From NCBI GenBank assembly GCA_024235395.1, contig JACKMK010000001.1, forward strand, positions 992,001 to 1,056,000: a stretch of 64,000 nt of DNA, in the 5' to 3' direction. The notes under the pieces were generated by a model. That model was not told the DNA's origin, ran no database searches, and was given only the letters and a program-made list of their open reading frames with translations. This DNA is from Chromatiaceae bacterium. GTDB lineage: Bacteria > Pseudomonadota > Gammaproteobacteria > Chromatiales > Chromatiaceae. The translations under genes were made by a program, and so were the position numbers. Position 1 is the stretch's first letter, and every line of letters begins with the position of its first letter. Shown here piece after piece: positions 8,538 to 17,107 of this stretch.

Positions 8538-9533
8538 ATGGAACTCGTCTGTCCTGCCGGCAACCTGGCGTCTTTGAAGGCCGCGGTGGACGGCGGTGCC
8601 GACGCCGTCTACCTCGGTTTTCGCGATGCGACGAACGCACGCAATTTCGAAGGCCTGAACTTCGATGAACGCGGTATGCAAGACGGCATCAGCTACGCGC
8701 GCGCACGCGGTTGCAGGGTGTTTCTGGCGCTCAACACCCATCCACAGCCGGCCGGCTGGCATGCCTGGGAACATGCGGTCGACCGCGCCGCGGTGCTGGG
8801 CGTCGACGCACTGATCGCCGCCGACATCGGGGTGCTCGACTATGCCCGCGAGCACCACCCGGATCTGGCATTGCATCTGTCTGTACAGGGATCTGCGACC
8901 AGCTACGAGGCGCTGCGTTTCTACCACGAACGGTTTGGCGTGCGGCGCGCTGTGCTACCGCGCGTGCTGTCGCTGGCGCAGGTCTGTCAGGTCATCGAAC
9001 ACAGCCCGATACAGATCGAGGTGTTCGGATTCGGCAGCCTGTGCGTGATGGTCGAAGGCCGTTGCCTGCTGTCGTCGTACGCGACCGGCAAGTCACCGAA
9101 CACCCACGGCGTGTGTTCGCCCGCCGCGTCGGTGCAGTGGATCGAGACCCCCCGAGGTCTCGAGACCCGGCTGGGCGAGGTCCTGGTGGACCGCGTCGGT
9201 GCCGGCGCCCCGGCCGGTTACCCGACCCTGTGCAAGGGGCGCTACCAGGTTGGCAGCAACACCTATTACGCCATCGAGGAACCCACCAGCCTGAACACGC
9301 TCGACCTGCTGCCACAGCTGGTTGAGGCCGGCGTAGCCGCGATCAAACTGGAGGGCCGGCAGCGCAGTCCGACCTACGTTCGTCAGGTGACCCACGTATG
9401 GCGGGCCGCGATCGACAGTTGCCTTCGGGACCGGGCCAACTACCGACCCTTGCCCGAATGGCAGCAGACATTGAACCGTGTCAGCGAGGGCCAACAGACG
9501 ACGCTCGGCGCCTATGCCCGCCCCTGGCAATGA
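8538..9533 (+). CDS. ubiU: UbiU, O2-independent ubiquinone hydroxylation protein (U32 family)
   Basis: 331 aa, starting MELVCPAGN at 8538. U32 peptidase-family fold; four conserved cysteines that bind 4Fe-4S in E. coli UbiU can be seen in GSLCVMVEGRCLLSSY, THGVCSPA and PTLCKGRYQ. In E. coli UbiU with UbiV and UbiT carries out ring hydroxylations of ubiquinone without oxygen. The gene is 20 bp before ubiV and 4 bp after the yhcC-like gene, forming an anaerobic ubiquinone operon. A longer frame upstream overlaps yhcC and is not used. Confidence 0.92.
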   Translation: MELVCPAGNLASLKAAVDGGADAVYLGFRDATNARNFEGLNFDERGMQDGISYARARGCRVFLALNTHPQPAGWHAWEHAVDRAAVLGVDALIAADIGVLDYAREHHPDLALHLSVQGSATSYEALRFYHERFGVRRAVLPRVLSLAQVCQVIEHSPIQIEVFGFGSLCVMVEGRCLLSSYATGKSPNTHGVCSPAASVQWIETPRGLETRLGEVLVDRVGAGAPAGYPTLCKGRYQVGSNTYYAIEEPTSLNTLDLLPQLVEAGVAAIKLEGRQRSPTYVRQVTHVWRAAIDSCLRDRANYRPLPEWQQTLNRVSEGQQTTLGAYARPWQ

Positions 9534-9553
9534 ATCACGACGGAGCCACGCCC

Positions 9554-10450
9554 ATGAACTCACCACGTCTCGCAGTTGGCCCCGTGCTGTATTACTGGTC
9601 GCGCGACGACCTGATGGCCTTTTACCGCGACATCGCCGAATCACCCGTCGACACCGTGTACCTCGGTGAGACGGTATGCGCGAAGCGCCGCAGCCTGCGT
9701 CTCGACGACTGGCTGGCGATTGCCGCCGGACTTGCCGATGCGGGCAAGGAAGTGGTGCTGTCGAGCCTCGCGCTGATCGAGGCCGAATCCGAGCTCAAGA
9801 GCCTTCGACGCCTGTGCGCCAACGGCCGGTTCATGGTCGAAGCGAACGACATGGCCGCGGTGCAACTGCTTGCGGGCCAGGCGCCTTTCGTGGCCGGCCC
9901 CTTCGTCAACATCTATAACGCGCGCACCCTGCGCAGCTTGGCGGCGCTGGGTATGCGCCGGTGGGTGATGCCGGTCGAACTGTCGAGGGACACCCTGGTG
10001 CAGATGCAGGCCGAGCGGCCAGCCGACGTGGAGACGGAACTGTTTGCTTTCGGTCGCCTGCCATTGGCGTTGTCGGCGCGCTGCTTCACCGCGCGTGCCC
10101 ATCGCCTGCCCAAGGACGACTGCCAGTTCCGCTGCATCGACTACCCTGACGGGATGCTGCTGTCGACCCAGGAGGACCGTCATTTTCTGGCATTGAACGG
10201 CATTCAGACCCAGTCTGCGCAGACCTACAGCCTGCAGCGCGAACTCGACGATGCCCGCATGTTGGACGTCGACGTGCTGCGCATCAGCCCCCAGTCACGA
10301 CACACAGGCGCGATCATCCGGGCGTTCGCCGAGGTGCTGCGAGGCAGACGCGGTGCCGACGACGCGCAACACGAACTGGCAAGCTACATGCCGGCAGGAC
10401 CGTGCGACGGTTACTGGAATGGGCGCGCAGGATTGAGCTGGTCGGGTTGA
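9554..10450 (+). CDS. ubiV: UbiV, O2-independent ubiquinone hydroxylation protein (U32 family)
   Basis: 298 aa starting MNSPRLAVGPVLYYW at 9554, with ACGGAG eight bases upstream; an alternative ATG at 9530 overlaps the ubiU stop (ATGA). Motifs shared with E. coli UbiV include YLGETVCAKRR, MPVELSRD, LPLALSARCFTAR and CQFRCIDYP, which contain the 4Fe-4S cysteines. Forms a complex with UbiU. Its last 40 bp overlap the end of ubiT, which lies on the opposite strand. Confidence 0.92.
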   Translation: MNSPRLAVGPVLYYWSRDDLMAFYRDIAESPVDTVYLGETVCAKRRSLRLDDWLAIAAGLADAGKEVVLSSLALIEAESELKSLRRLCANGRFMVEANDMAAVQLLAGQAPFVAGPFVNIYNARTLRSLAALGMRRWVMPVELSRDTLVQMQAERPADVETELFAFGRLPLALSARCFTARAHRLPKDDCQFRCIDYPDGMLLSTQEDRHFLALNGIQTQSAQTYSLQRELDDARMLDVDVLRISPQSRHTGAIIRAFAEVLRGRRGADDAQHELASYMPAGPCDGYWNGRAGLSWSG

Positions 10451-10929
10451 ACCGATGTCGTGCCACTGCGGCAATAACGCGGGTACAAATCGGTGAGCCC
10501 GTTGAGCAGGCGGTGAACCACCGCCGGCAACGGCGGTTCGCCCAACGCATCGATGAAGTTTTTCAGGTGCAGGCCGGTCACCGTATCCCCCTCGATGCGC
10601 AAGCGACGCTGGAAGAACAGGCTGTCCGCGTCTTCCCACTGGGTGGCGAGCAAAAGGAAAGTCTGCAGTTCGCCAATGAAGCGCAGGTCGTCTTCGAGGC
10701 CATCCGGACGCGCGGCGAAACCGTTATCGCCAAGCTGCAGGCGATAGCCGACGCCCAGGTCAGTAACCAGCAGCGCGACCCTTTTGCCGCGCATGAAATC
10801 CAGCTCGCCATCCTTCAAGGGCACAGCCAGTACGCGATTCAACAGCAACGCCAGACTGTGCGCATGCAGACGCGGTGGTAACCAGCGCAGCGGCCCGAAC
10901 AACAGACTGCAGGGATTGGGAAGTGGCAT
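10411..10929 (-). CDS. ubiT: UbiT, SCP2-domain ubiquinone biosynthesis accessory protein
   Basis: 172 aa from the ATG at 10929 (an in-frame start at 11034 is possible but adds an unlike tail). The SCP2 sterol-carrier domain fills the protein; DSLFFQRRLRIEGDTVTGL and LKNFIDAL are nearly identical in pattern to E. coli UbiT. UbiT presents ubiquinone precursors to the UbiU-UbiV hydroxylase. The gene converges on ubiV and overlaps it by 40 bp, so the two transcripts are complementary at their 3' ends. Confidence 0.9.
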   Translation of the reverse strand: MPLPNPCSLLFGPLRWLPPRLHAHSLALLLNRVLAVPLKDGELDFMRGKRVALLVTDLGVGYRLQLGDNGFAARPDGLEDDLRFIGELQTFLLLATQWEDADSLFFQRRLRIEGDTVTGLHLKNFIDALGEPPLPAVVHRLLNGLTDLYPRYCRSGTTSVQPDQLNPARPFQ

Positions 10930-11204
10930 GTGCGTATCGTGTGGCCAGGGGGATGGCGGTGCAGTCTCGCAGCGATCGCCGCTAGCGACCATGACCCCCG
11001 TCAACCCGGGCACGCGCGGCAACCGGGCCAGCACCTCGCCGGGACACCGTATTCGCCGGTACCGACGGCCATTCGGTACCGCCGATCGGGGACGCGGCGA
11101 TCAGAGCGCGCCGTTCACCCGGCGCAATCGCGACATGGCGCGACATGGCGCGACAAGCGCCATCGAAGGGGCCGCGCCAGCGTGACGCGACCCGTCCGCG
11201 TCTA

Positions 11205-11483
11205 TCAGGAGGCATCCCATTCGCGGGCCAGGCAGCAGCTCTCGCCGCGCGGCGCCTGTACCGCCTGTTCCGGACCCGACGGCTGGCCCGCCTCCGCCCG
11301 CCATTCAGCGGCGAGGCAGCAGAACTGCTCGCTCGATTGCGCCGCCGGAGGAGCAACGTCGAGGATCCACTCCGCGGCCAGGCAGCAAGCATCGCCGACT
11401 TCCATTTGCGGAGCCGCCGCGGCCGAACCCAGACCGGCCACCAGCAGGCCTGCAACCAACAACGATTTGAAACGCTTTTTCAT
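11205..11483 (-). CDS. Secreted small protein with three CCLAxEW repeats, function unknown
   Basis: 92 aa with a clear signal peptide (KKRF then a hydrophobic stretch to residue 24, AAAA-PQ cleavage). The mature part is three copies of CC-L-A-(A/R)-E-W at residues 33-39, 55-61 and 83-89, joined by Pro/Gln/Glu-rich linkers. All six cysteines are in the three adjacent pairs. I do not recognise the family; vicinal cysteines suggest metal or disulfide chemistry, and repeated short units could be a peptide precursor, both untested. RBS is AGAGGTAA. A Crp/Fnr-type palindrome lies at about -41 of a TATACT -10 element. The nearest neighbours are ubiT and secF. Confidence 0.75.
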   Translation of the reverse strand: MKKRFKSLLVAGLLVAGLGSAAAAPQMEVGDACCLAAEWILDVAPPAAQSSEQFCCLAAEWRAEAGQPSGPEQAVQAPRGESCCLAREWDAS

Positions 11484-11938
11484 GACACATTACCTCTTGG
11501 TCATTCGTGTTAAGTGTTAGTATATTAGCTGATACTAATTTTCACTTGACCTCAGTCAAGTGCGCCCGGCCGCCGCCAGGTTGCCCAACACCCATGCCGA
11601 CCGGGACGATGCGCTATGAACCGTGTCGGTACGCGCCTGAGCAGGCCGCGTCGCGGCCACAGGCGCGAAAAACCAGGTGGCAGAGTTCGACCCGGTTGGG
11701 CGCATGGAACAGCCCCCCTCCCGGCGGTCGATGTGCACCCGGACAAACAACGCCCGCAGACGCGCCGCCGTGAACGGCAGATGGAAGTCCGGCCCGGAGA
11801 CTCCGGCGGCCAATGGATCAGCGCGACCCGTCGCTGCTGAAAATGCACCATTGGCGTTCCGCCGTTCGCCTCAATCAACCCGCCTGCGGGCAGCCGTGCA
11901 GTACCGAAAGGCGGCGCACCGGCGACCCCGGGGCGCCT
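11484..11938. other. Intergenic stretch between the CCLAxEW gene and secF
   Basis: About 455 bp. The part next to the CCLAxEW gene holds its promoter (TATACT at 11519-11524 on the minus strand and the palindrome at 11546). From 11560 to 11938 I see only short ORFs without recognisable protein features or ribosome binding sites; they may be decayed sequence. Confidence 0.5.
11546..11559. promoter_or_regulatory. Crp/Fnr-family palindrome upstream of the CCLAxEW gene
   Basis: TTGAC-CTCA-GTCAA, a perfect dyad with TTGAC instead of TTGAT half-sites. The centre (11552.5) is about 40 bp from the start predicted by the TATACT -10 element at 11524-11519, i.e. class II geometry. TTGAC half-sites are used by HcpR-like and some DNR/NNR regulators, so the activator may be a nitrosative-stress regulator rather than FNR. 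Confidence 0.65.
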
Positions 11939-12877
11939 TCATGGACGGCCGTCGGACTCGCCGGCAGGACGCTTTTCCTGGATCAGGTCCGCCCGGGACA
12001 CGCCAAGCCACAGCGCGAGCGGACTCGCGACATAGATCGACGACACGGTACCGACCACTATCCCAACGATCAGCGCGAGGGAAAAGCCGTGCACCACGGC
12101 TCCGCCGACGACATACAGTGCAATGACGACCAACAGCGTCGTGAAGCTGGTCATGATGGTACGCGACAGCGTCTGGTTGATCGCCGCGTTCATGACGTCT
12201 GCAACCCTGCCGGTTCGCATACGCCGGAAATTCTCACGTATGCGGTCGAACACGACGATCGTGTCGTTCAGGGAATAGCCAATCACGGCCAGCACGGCGG
12301 CCAGCACGGTCAGGTCGAATTCGACCCTGAACAGCGAGAAAAATCCGAGCGTGAAGATCGTGTCGTGCACCGTTGCCAGCACGGCGCCCAACGCAAATCG
12401 CCATTCGAAGCGCATGGCCACATAGATGAGAATGCCGAACAGGGCCACGAGTACCGCCAAAGCGCCCTGCTCGGTGAGTTCCTCACCGACCTGTGCACCG
12501 ACGAACTCGACGCGTCGCACGCTGACCTCGTCGCGTCGCTGGCCTCTCAGCGCGTCGAGTACCTTGGCACTCAGCACTTCGTTGTCTTCGCCAGCCCGCG
12601 GCGCCAGCCTGACCATCACATCGCGCGCTGAGCCATAGCTCTGAACGACGGCCTCACCATAGCCCGCCTTCACCAGCGACGCCCGCACCTCGCCCAGATC
12701 GACCGGTGCGGCGTAGCCCAGTTCCATCAGTACGCCGCCGGTCAGATCGAGGCCGAGGACCAGCCCGCGAAACGCCAGTGACGCAATACTGGTGGCGATC
12801 AACAGTGCGAGCACGACGGCCATGACACGCCGCCAACCCATGAAATCGATTCGCGAATTTGCCTTGAAGAGTTCCAC
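11939..12877 (-). CDS. secF: SecF-type protein translocase subunit, without adjacent secD
   Basis: 312 aa inner-membrane protein with six predicted membrane segments. FKANSRIDFMGWRR and LDLTGGVLMEL near the N-terminus and the later IGYSLNDTIVVFDRIREN and SRTIMTSFTTLLVVIALY segments are SecF signatures. SecF normally pairs with SecD to drive late steps of export with the proton gradient. No secD or yajC lies beside it here, so it may be a second copy or a SecF partnered by a remote SecD. It is on the same strand as, but 253 bp away from, the DUF3299 gene. Confidence 0.85.
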   Translation of the reverse strand: MELFKANSRIDFMGWRRVMAVVLALLIATSIASLAFRGLVLGLDLTGGVLMELGYAAPVDLGEVRASLVKAGYGEAVVQSYGSARDVMVRLAPRAGEDNEVLSAKVLDALRGQRRDEVSVRRVEFVGAQVGEELTEQGALAVLVALFGILIYVAMRFEWRFALGAVLATVHDTIFTLGFFSLFRVEFDLTVLAAVLAVIGYSLNDTIVVFDRIRENFRRMRTGRVADVMNAAINQTLSRTIMTSFTTLLVVIALYVVGGAVVHGFSLALIVGIVVGTVSSIYVASPLALWLGVSRADLIQEKRPAGESDGRP

Positions 12878-13130
12878 AGAGATACCTACGCCGGGGTGAC
12901 GCAGTACGAGACCTGCTTTGCAACGGGGGGCAGTCGCTGAACGCGAATGCCGGAGAGGAAAACGACGTTTACGCTACGCCTGTTCCAGATGGTTGGCAAT
13001 AGCCGGATCGCGGCCGGAGACAGGTCAGAATCCGCATCGCGCTCACGGCGTGCGCCTCACGGCATGCACCCCCGCCCGACAGAACCTGCTGACGCCAACC
13101 GCCCCAAAGCGAAACCTGTTTTCCGCCGGA

Positions 13131-13772
13131 CTATTCGTACGGCGTCACCAGCGCATCGTCGATGCGATACCCCGCCTCGGCCAACTCGCTGGACAGCCGT
13201 TCGACGTGGATCGTCCCTGTCACCCAGACGACGTCGAAAAGCTCTCCCTGATAATCCTTGCCGTCCCGCAAGACGACGTAAATGGTCTGATTCGCCGGCG
13301 GTGGGGGCACATGGATGCAGGCCCCGTAGTACGGCACCAACAACAACTGATCGATCTTTTTTCGCTCGTCCACCTCCAGGGGAACGACGAAACCGGGGAT
13401 CTTTACGCGCCGGCCTTCGAGTTCATGCACAACCGGTGCATCCTTCCACAAGGCTTTCAGCTTGCTCAGCAGTTCCTGCGCGCGGGGATCGGCATCGTCG
13501 AGTTCGTCTTCACTGTATTCGGCCATCAGCTTTTCCGGCTGCCAGTCCGCAGGGACCAGCGCGTCCCACTCGATCTCGGCCGCCTCCACGCCATCCGCGT
13601 CGGATTGCGGCACGGTGGACTGTGTCTCGGTCGCGGCTGCCGGTACCGGGTCGGCCTGAACGGCGGCCGTCGCTGCAGGCGCAGCCCGTTCCTGTTGACC
13701 GCCCGGCCTGTCGCAGGCCGCACAAAGGCCGAGGGTGGTTATGCATAACAGCAAGAGATGTCGATGGATCAT
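13131..13772 (-). CDS. DUF3299 family lipoprotein-like periplasmic protein
   Basis: 213 aa. A short signal ends in LCAAC, a plausible lipobox with Cys20, then an Ala/Pro/Gln-rich linker to about residue 70. The C-terminal domain contains GFVVPLEVDERKK and LLVPYYGACIHVPPPPANQ, the hallmark of DUF3299. Such proteins often accompany FtsX-like permease/ATPase pairs in metal-uptake loci. It lies 9 bp after the permease gene, so it is likely in the same operon. Molecular function is not established. Confidence 0.8.
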   Translation of the reverse strand: MIHRHLLLLCITTLGLCAACDRPGGQQERAAPAATAAVQADPVPAAATETQSTVPQSDADGVEAAEIEWDALVPADWQPEKLMAEYSEDELDDADPRAQELLSKLKALWKDAPVVHELEGRRVKIPGFVVPLEVDERKKIDQLLLVPYYGACIHVPPPPANQTIYVVLRDGKDYQGELFDVVWVTGTIHVERLSSELAEAGYRIDDALVTPYE

Positions 13773-13781
13773 ATGGACTCA

Positions 13782-15041
13782 CTAGATGCGCAATGACAGG
13801 CCGTCTGCCAGCGACAGCCTATAGGCCCGGTAACTTGGAATACTGCCGACCAGGAATCCGGCCGCAATGACGGCCACGAGGAGTATTCCTTCATGGCCGG
13901 ACAGGCCGCCGATGCTGATGAAAATGCCAAAGCGGCTTTCAACGAGCGGTTGGCCCAGCACCAACAGCAGATAGAGCAAGGCGAGACCGAGCATCACCCC
14001 AAGCAGCGTGAGAACACCCGCCTCGCCCATGATCAACGCGAACACGTGGCCCGGGCGTGCCCCGACAGAACGCAGGATTGCCATCTCGCGCCGCCGCTCG
14101 TTCAGGCTGGTCAACAGCGCGGTCAGCATGCCGAAAAGCCCAACGACCACGACGAACACGGAAACGATCAACAAGGCGTTCTCCGCGATGCCAATCAGAC
14201 CCCAAAGCTGACTGAGCGCAACACCGGGAAGAATCGCCGACAGTGGCTCGTTCGGATATTCGTTGACATAACGCTGATACTGAAAGGTGCCGATCTTCGA
14301 CTTCAGGCCGACCAATGCCGCGGTGATCGCCTTGGGTGTCAGGTTCAACTTCCGTACGTGCTCCGCTGACATCGTGACACCCGGTGTCGGGACACCGCTC
14401 TGCCAGTCGGCGTGGATTGCCTCGATCGACTCGAGGCTGACGTGAACGGTTCGGTCGACCGGCGTCCCGGTGCGTGCGAGGATCCCCGCCACCCGGAACG
14501 GTTTGTCTTCGTGGCGCGCAAAGCTCACGTCACCGGCGCCGTGCGCGACCACGATCGGGTCGCCCAGCTTGTAACCCAGCTTCTCCGCGACCTCGGCACC
14601 CAACACGGCGTCGTACAGGTCCCTGAACTCCTCGCCTTGCGCCACCGCCAGTCCGCGGTTCCTTGCATAACGGTAGTGCCGGAAATAATCCGTATTGGTA
14701 CCGAGCACACGGAATCCGCGATGTGAGTCTCCGAGCGAGATTGGCACACTCCATGCCACCTTGGGGTTGCGAGCGACGTCCTGGTAGCTCGTCCACGAAA
14801 TGTTGTTGGTGGCGTCACCGATGCGGAATACCGCGTACAACAGCAGTTGTACCGGCCCGCTGCGCGCACCGACGATCAAATCCGTACCGGAGATGGTGCT
14901 GGCGAAACTCGTCCGTGCCTCGGTGCGCAGTCGTTCGACCCCGACCAGCAGGGTGACGCTGAATGCCACGGAGATCACCGTCAATAGGGCGGTGAAGCGC
15001 CGGTTGCGCAGACTGTTCCATGCAAGAGAAAGGATCGGCAT
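13782..15041 (-). CDS. FtsX/MacB-like ABC transporter permease
   Basis: 419 aa. One N-terminal membrane segment (about 15-35), a large periplasmic domain (about 40-275) and three C-terminal segments in the FtsX fold, with LNERRREMAILRSVGARPGHVF as the conserved coupling region. MacB/LolC-like systems act on the outer face of the inner membrane by mechanotransmission and do not necessarily transport a substrate across it. The ATPase gene ends 3 bp upstream, and the neighbourhood (DUF2796, DUF3299) resembles the zrg zinc locus of Vibrio. Confidence 0.85.
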   Translation of the reverse strand: MPILSLAWNSLRNRRFTALLTVISVAFSVTLLVGVERLRTEARTSFASTISGTDLIVGARSGPVQLLLYAVFRIGDATNNISWTSYQDVARNPKVAWSVPISLGDSHRGFRVLGTNTDYFRHYRYARNRGLAVAQGEEFRDLYDAVLGAEVAEKLGYKLGDPIVVAHGAGDVSFARHEDKPFRVAGILARTGTPVDRTVHVSLESIEAIHADWQSGVPTPGVTMSAEHVRKLNLTPKAITAALVGLKSKIGTFQYQRYVNEYPNEPLSAILPGVALSQLWGLIGIAENALLIVSVFVVVVGLFGMLTALLTSLNERRREMAILRSVGARPGHVFALIMGEAGVLTLLGVMLGLALLYLLLVLGQPLVESRFGIFISIGGLSGHEGILLVAVIAAGFLVGSIPSYRAYRLSLADGLSLRI

Positions 15042-15044
15042 CGG

Positions 15045-15767
15045 CTATGTCCCTGTCGCGGCCGCGCCGAGCGGATCATCCGTAAGCCGTTGGCAGTCGG
15101 TGAGCTTTACCGTACGGTCGAACATGCGTTCCAGCGACGCATCGTGACTGACGAACACCAGGGTCGACTCCGCATCCCGGCATTCGTCGAACAACAGCCG
15201 GACGAACGTTTCGCGCCGGTTGGCATCGAGCGCCGATGTCGGCTCATCGGCGATCAACAGCTCCGGTGAACCCATCAGCGCCCGTGCCGCGGCCACACGC
15301 TGCTGCTGCCCGACGCTCAAGGTCGTGACGGGACGGTGCAGCAGTTGCGGATGTGCCATGTCGAGATGTTCCAGCAGGCGCATCGCCTCGCGTTGCAGGC
15401 TTCCACCCCGAGCGATGGCCCTTTCCCGACGCTGCGCAGAGAAGCGACAGGACAACAGCACATTCTCGACGATCGAAAGGTAGGGAATCAGGTTGAACAT
15501 CTGAAAGATGTATCCGACATGGTTGGCGCGGAAGTGATCGCGCTCGACACTGCCAAGCCGTTCCATCCTCTTGCCCAGTACCTGAACCGATCCGTGGCGC
15601 GTCGTGATGACACCCGCCAGCAGGCTCAGCAAGGTGCTCTTGCCACTACCGCTGGGTCCCTCGATGAACAGGCGTTCTCCCGGTTCGACCGAGAGCGAAT
15701 CGATCGCCAGCACCACCGGTCCATCGCTGGTCCAGCGGTAGTGGAGATCAGAGATCCCTATGATCAA
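15045..15767 (-). CDS. ABC transporter ATP-binding protein (LolD/MacB type)
   Basis: 240 aa from a TTG at 15767 preceded by AGGAG at seven bases; no ATG is in frame near the natural N-terminus. Walker A GPSGSGKST, Q-loop FQMFNLIPYLS, signature LSVGQQQR, Walker B LLIADEP and H-loop VSHD are all present. Partner of the FtsX-like permease downstream. A DUF2796 gene precedes it by 77 bp. No sign of fusion or truncation. Confidence 0.88.
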   Translation of the reverse strand: MIIGISDLHYRWTSDGPVVLAIDSLSVEPGERLFIEGPSGSGKSTLLSLLAGVITTRHGSVQVLGKRMERLGSVERDHFRANHVGYIFQMFNLIPYLSIVENVLLSCRFSAQRRERAIARGGSLQREAMRLLEHLDMAHPQLLHRPVTTLSVGQQQRVAAARALMGSPELLIADEPTSALDANRRETFVRLLFDECRDAESTLVFVSHDASLERMFDRTVKLTDCQRLTDDPLGAAATGT

Positions 15768-15844
15768 AGTGCGCACTCCTCTCAGTCGATCGCGCGTTCG
15801 GGTCGAACGGACGACGCCAGGTCCGACGACCGTCACATCGCATT

Positions 15845-16429
15845 TCAGAACGTCAAGACGGGGTTCGAGGCATCGAGTGTTGCCGCGCCCTGCCGACCGG
15901 CAAAGATGAACTGCACGTCCAGGCGCTCCGTTGCCGGGAACGCCGTGAACAGGTCGACGCCGAGCCGATCGATCCCGTCCGGTCCACGGCATTCGAAGCG
16001 ATATACGGCATCGATGTCCGCATGTTCACCCGCATGCGGTTCAGGCGTGGATTCATGCGCTTGTGGCGGTGTTTCCTGTTCGTGATGTCGCCCGATCATC
16101 GCGGATTCGACATCGGCATGAACCAATCGGCAGTCGGCGGCCTTAGGAAAACGGAACAGCCGATCGCCATCGCGCAGCAGGGCGATGGCCCGCTCCAGGA
16201 CGGTGTGGTCTTGCTCAGATGAGGCGGCGTGCTCGAAACCGACGATATTCGCAGCCGGGCTTTCGAGTTCGATATCGACCTCGCCACCATCGACGACCAG
16301 ATTGAGTTTGCCGACACCATGGACGTGCGCCCCATGCTGACGATGTTCCTGGGCAGCGTCGGCGGCGACGCCGCCTGCCAGCACAGTGGCAACGATGACA
16401 AGCGCAATACGGCTCATTTTCAGTGACAT
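15845..16429 (-). CDS. DUF2796 (ZrgA-like) periplasmic metal-associated protein
   Basis: 194 aa with a signal peptide (to about residue 25, AADAAQ) and a His-rich mature start (EHRQHGAHVHGVGKLN), the DUF2796 signature. A central loop is again rich in His, Glu and Pro (HHEQETPPQAHES). In Vibrio the homologue ZrgA belongs to a Zur-regulated zinc locus with an ABC ATPase and FtsX-like permease, the same partners seen here. ATG at 16429 has GGAG upstream; an upstream in-frame start at 16456 is weaker. I did not find a convincing Zur box. Confidence 0.82.
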   Translation of the reverse strand: MSLKMSRIALVIVATVLAGGVAADAAQEHRQHGAHVHGVGKLNLVVDGGEVDIELESPAANIVGFEHAASSEQDHTVLERAIALLRDGDRLFRFPKAADCRLVHADVESAMIGRHHEQETPPQAHESTPEPHAGEHADIDAVYRFECRGPDGIDRLGVDLFTAFPATERLDVQFIFAGRQGAATLDASNPVLTF

Positions 16430-16593
16430 GACGGGTGCTCCATAACGGGTGACCAATGGGAAACGACCTGCGGCAAAGCGTGCTACGGATGCTGCCTCGC
16501 AACCGCAGCGGAATCTCGCCGACGAAGTTGCGACGACACACCGGGACCGCGGAGATCGTTGGCCGGTCCAGATGGCCGCGTCGTCAGCGCGCG

Positions 16594-16950
16594 TTAACCG
16601 GGAAGCAGGGCGGGCGGTGCCCGTGCACGGAAGACGTGCTGGTCACATCGGAATACGGAGGGAGGAAGGCAATGGACGACAAGGTCGTGGCCAATCGGTG
16701 GATACGACAGCGAAGCAGCCGCGAGCGGGCCGGCGCTGGTGTGTTCACCGATCAGGCACAGACTGCAGGCATCGTTGTCTGCATGCAGCGCATGTTCGAG
16801 ATGATGCAGGTACAGCGCCGACTGACCCAGCAGGAGCCCGCACAGCAGCAGCCACGCGGTAGCGCGATTGCGCAGACTGCGTCTGGCCAGCTCAAGCCAT
16901 GTACGGTCTGGGTTCACCGGATGCCCGTCGTGGAACGAAGACGCCGCCAT
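16594..16950 (-). CDS. Small membrane protein, DUF2946-like, of the metal locus
   Basis: 118 aa from the ATG at 16950. A single hydrophobic segment (AWLLLCGLLLGQSALYLHHLEHALH) leads into HADNDACSLCLIGEHTS with a CxxC pair, and the end is RARAPPALLPG, a tail seen in DUF2946-type small proteins near metal and TonB genes. The His/Cys content hints at metal handling. It is 164 bp upstream of the DUF2796 gene on the same strand. Assignment rests on these patterns only. Confidence 0.6.
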   Translation of the reverse strand: MAASSFHDGHPVNPDRTWLELARRSLRNRATAWLLLCGLLLGQSALYLHHLEHALHADNDACSLCLIGEHTSAGPLAAASLSYPPIGHDLVVHCLPPSVFRCDQHVFRARAPPALLPG

Positions 16951-17107
16951 GCTAGCGTGGCCCCTTCGATGCGCGCAAGCGGCGGTCCTGGCCACCACTG
17001 GACTCGCGGAGCCCGCTTGCCGGACCGGCACGTTCAGTCGCAACCGGAGCGGTGAACGCGGGTTGCCGAAACGACGCCCACAGCCGGCGCGTCCGACACG
17101 CTTTGTC

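Noticed and set aside
11552..11878. Minus-strand ORFs of 85-108 aa
   Set aside because: No RBS, domain or convincing composition; possibly decayed coding sequence. Recorded only as an intergenic stretch.
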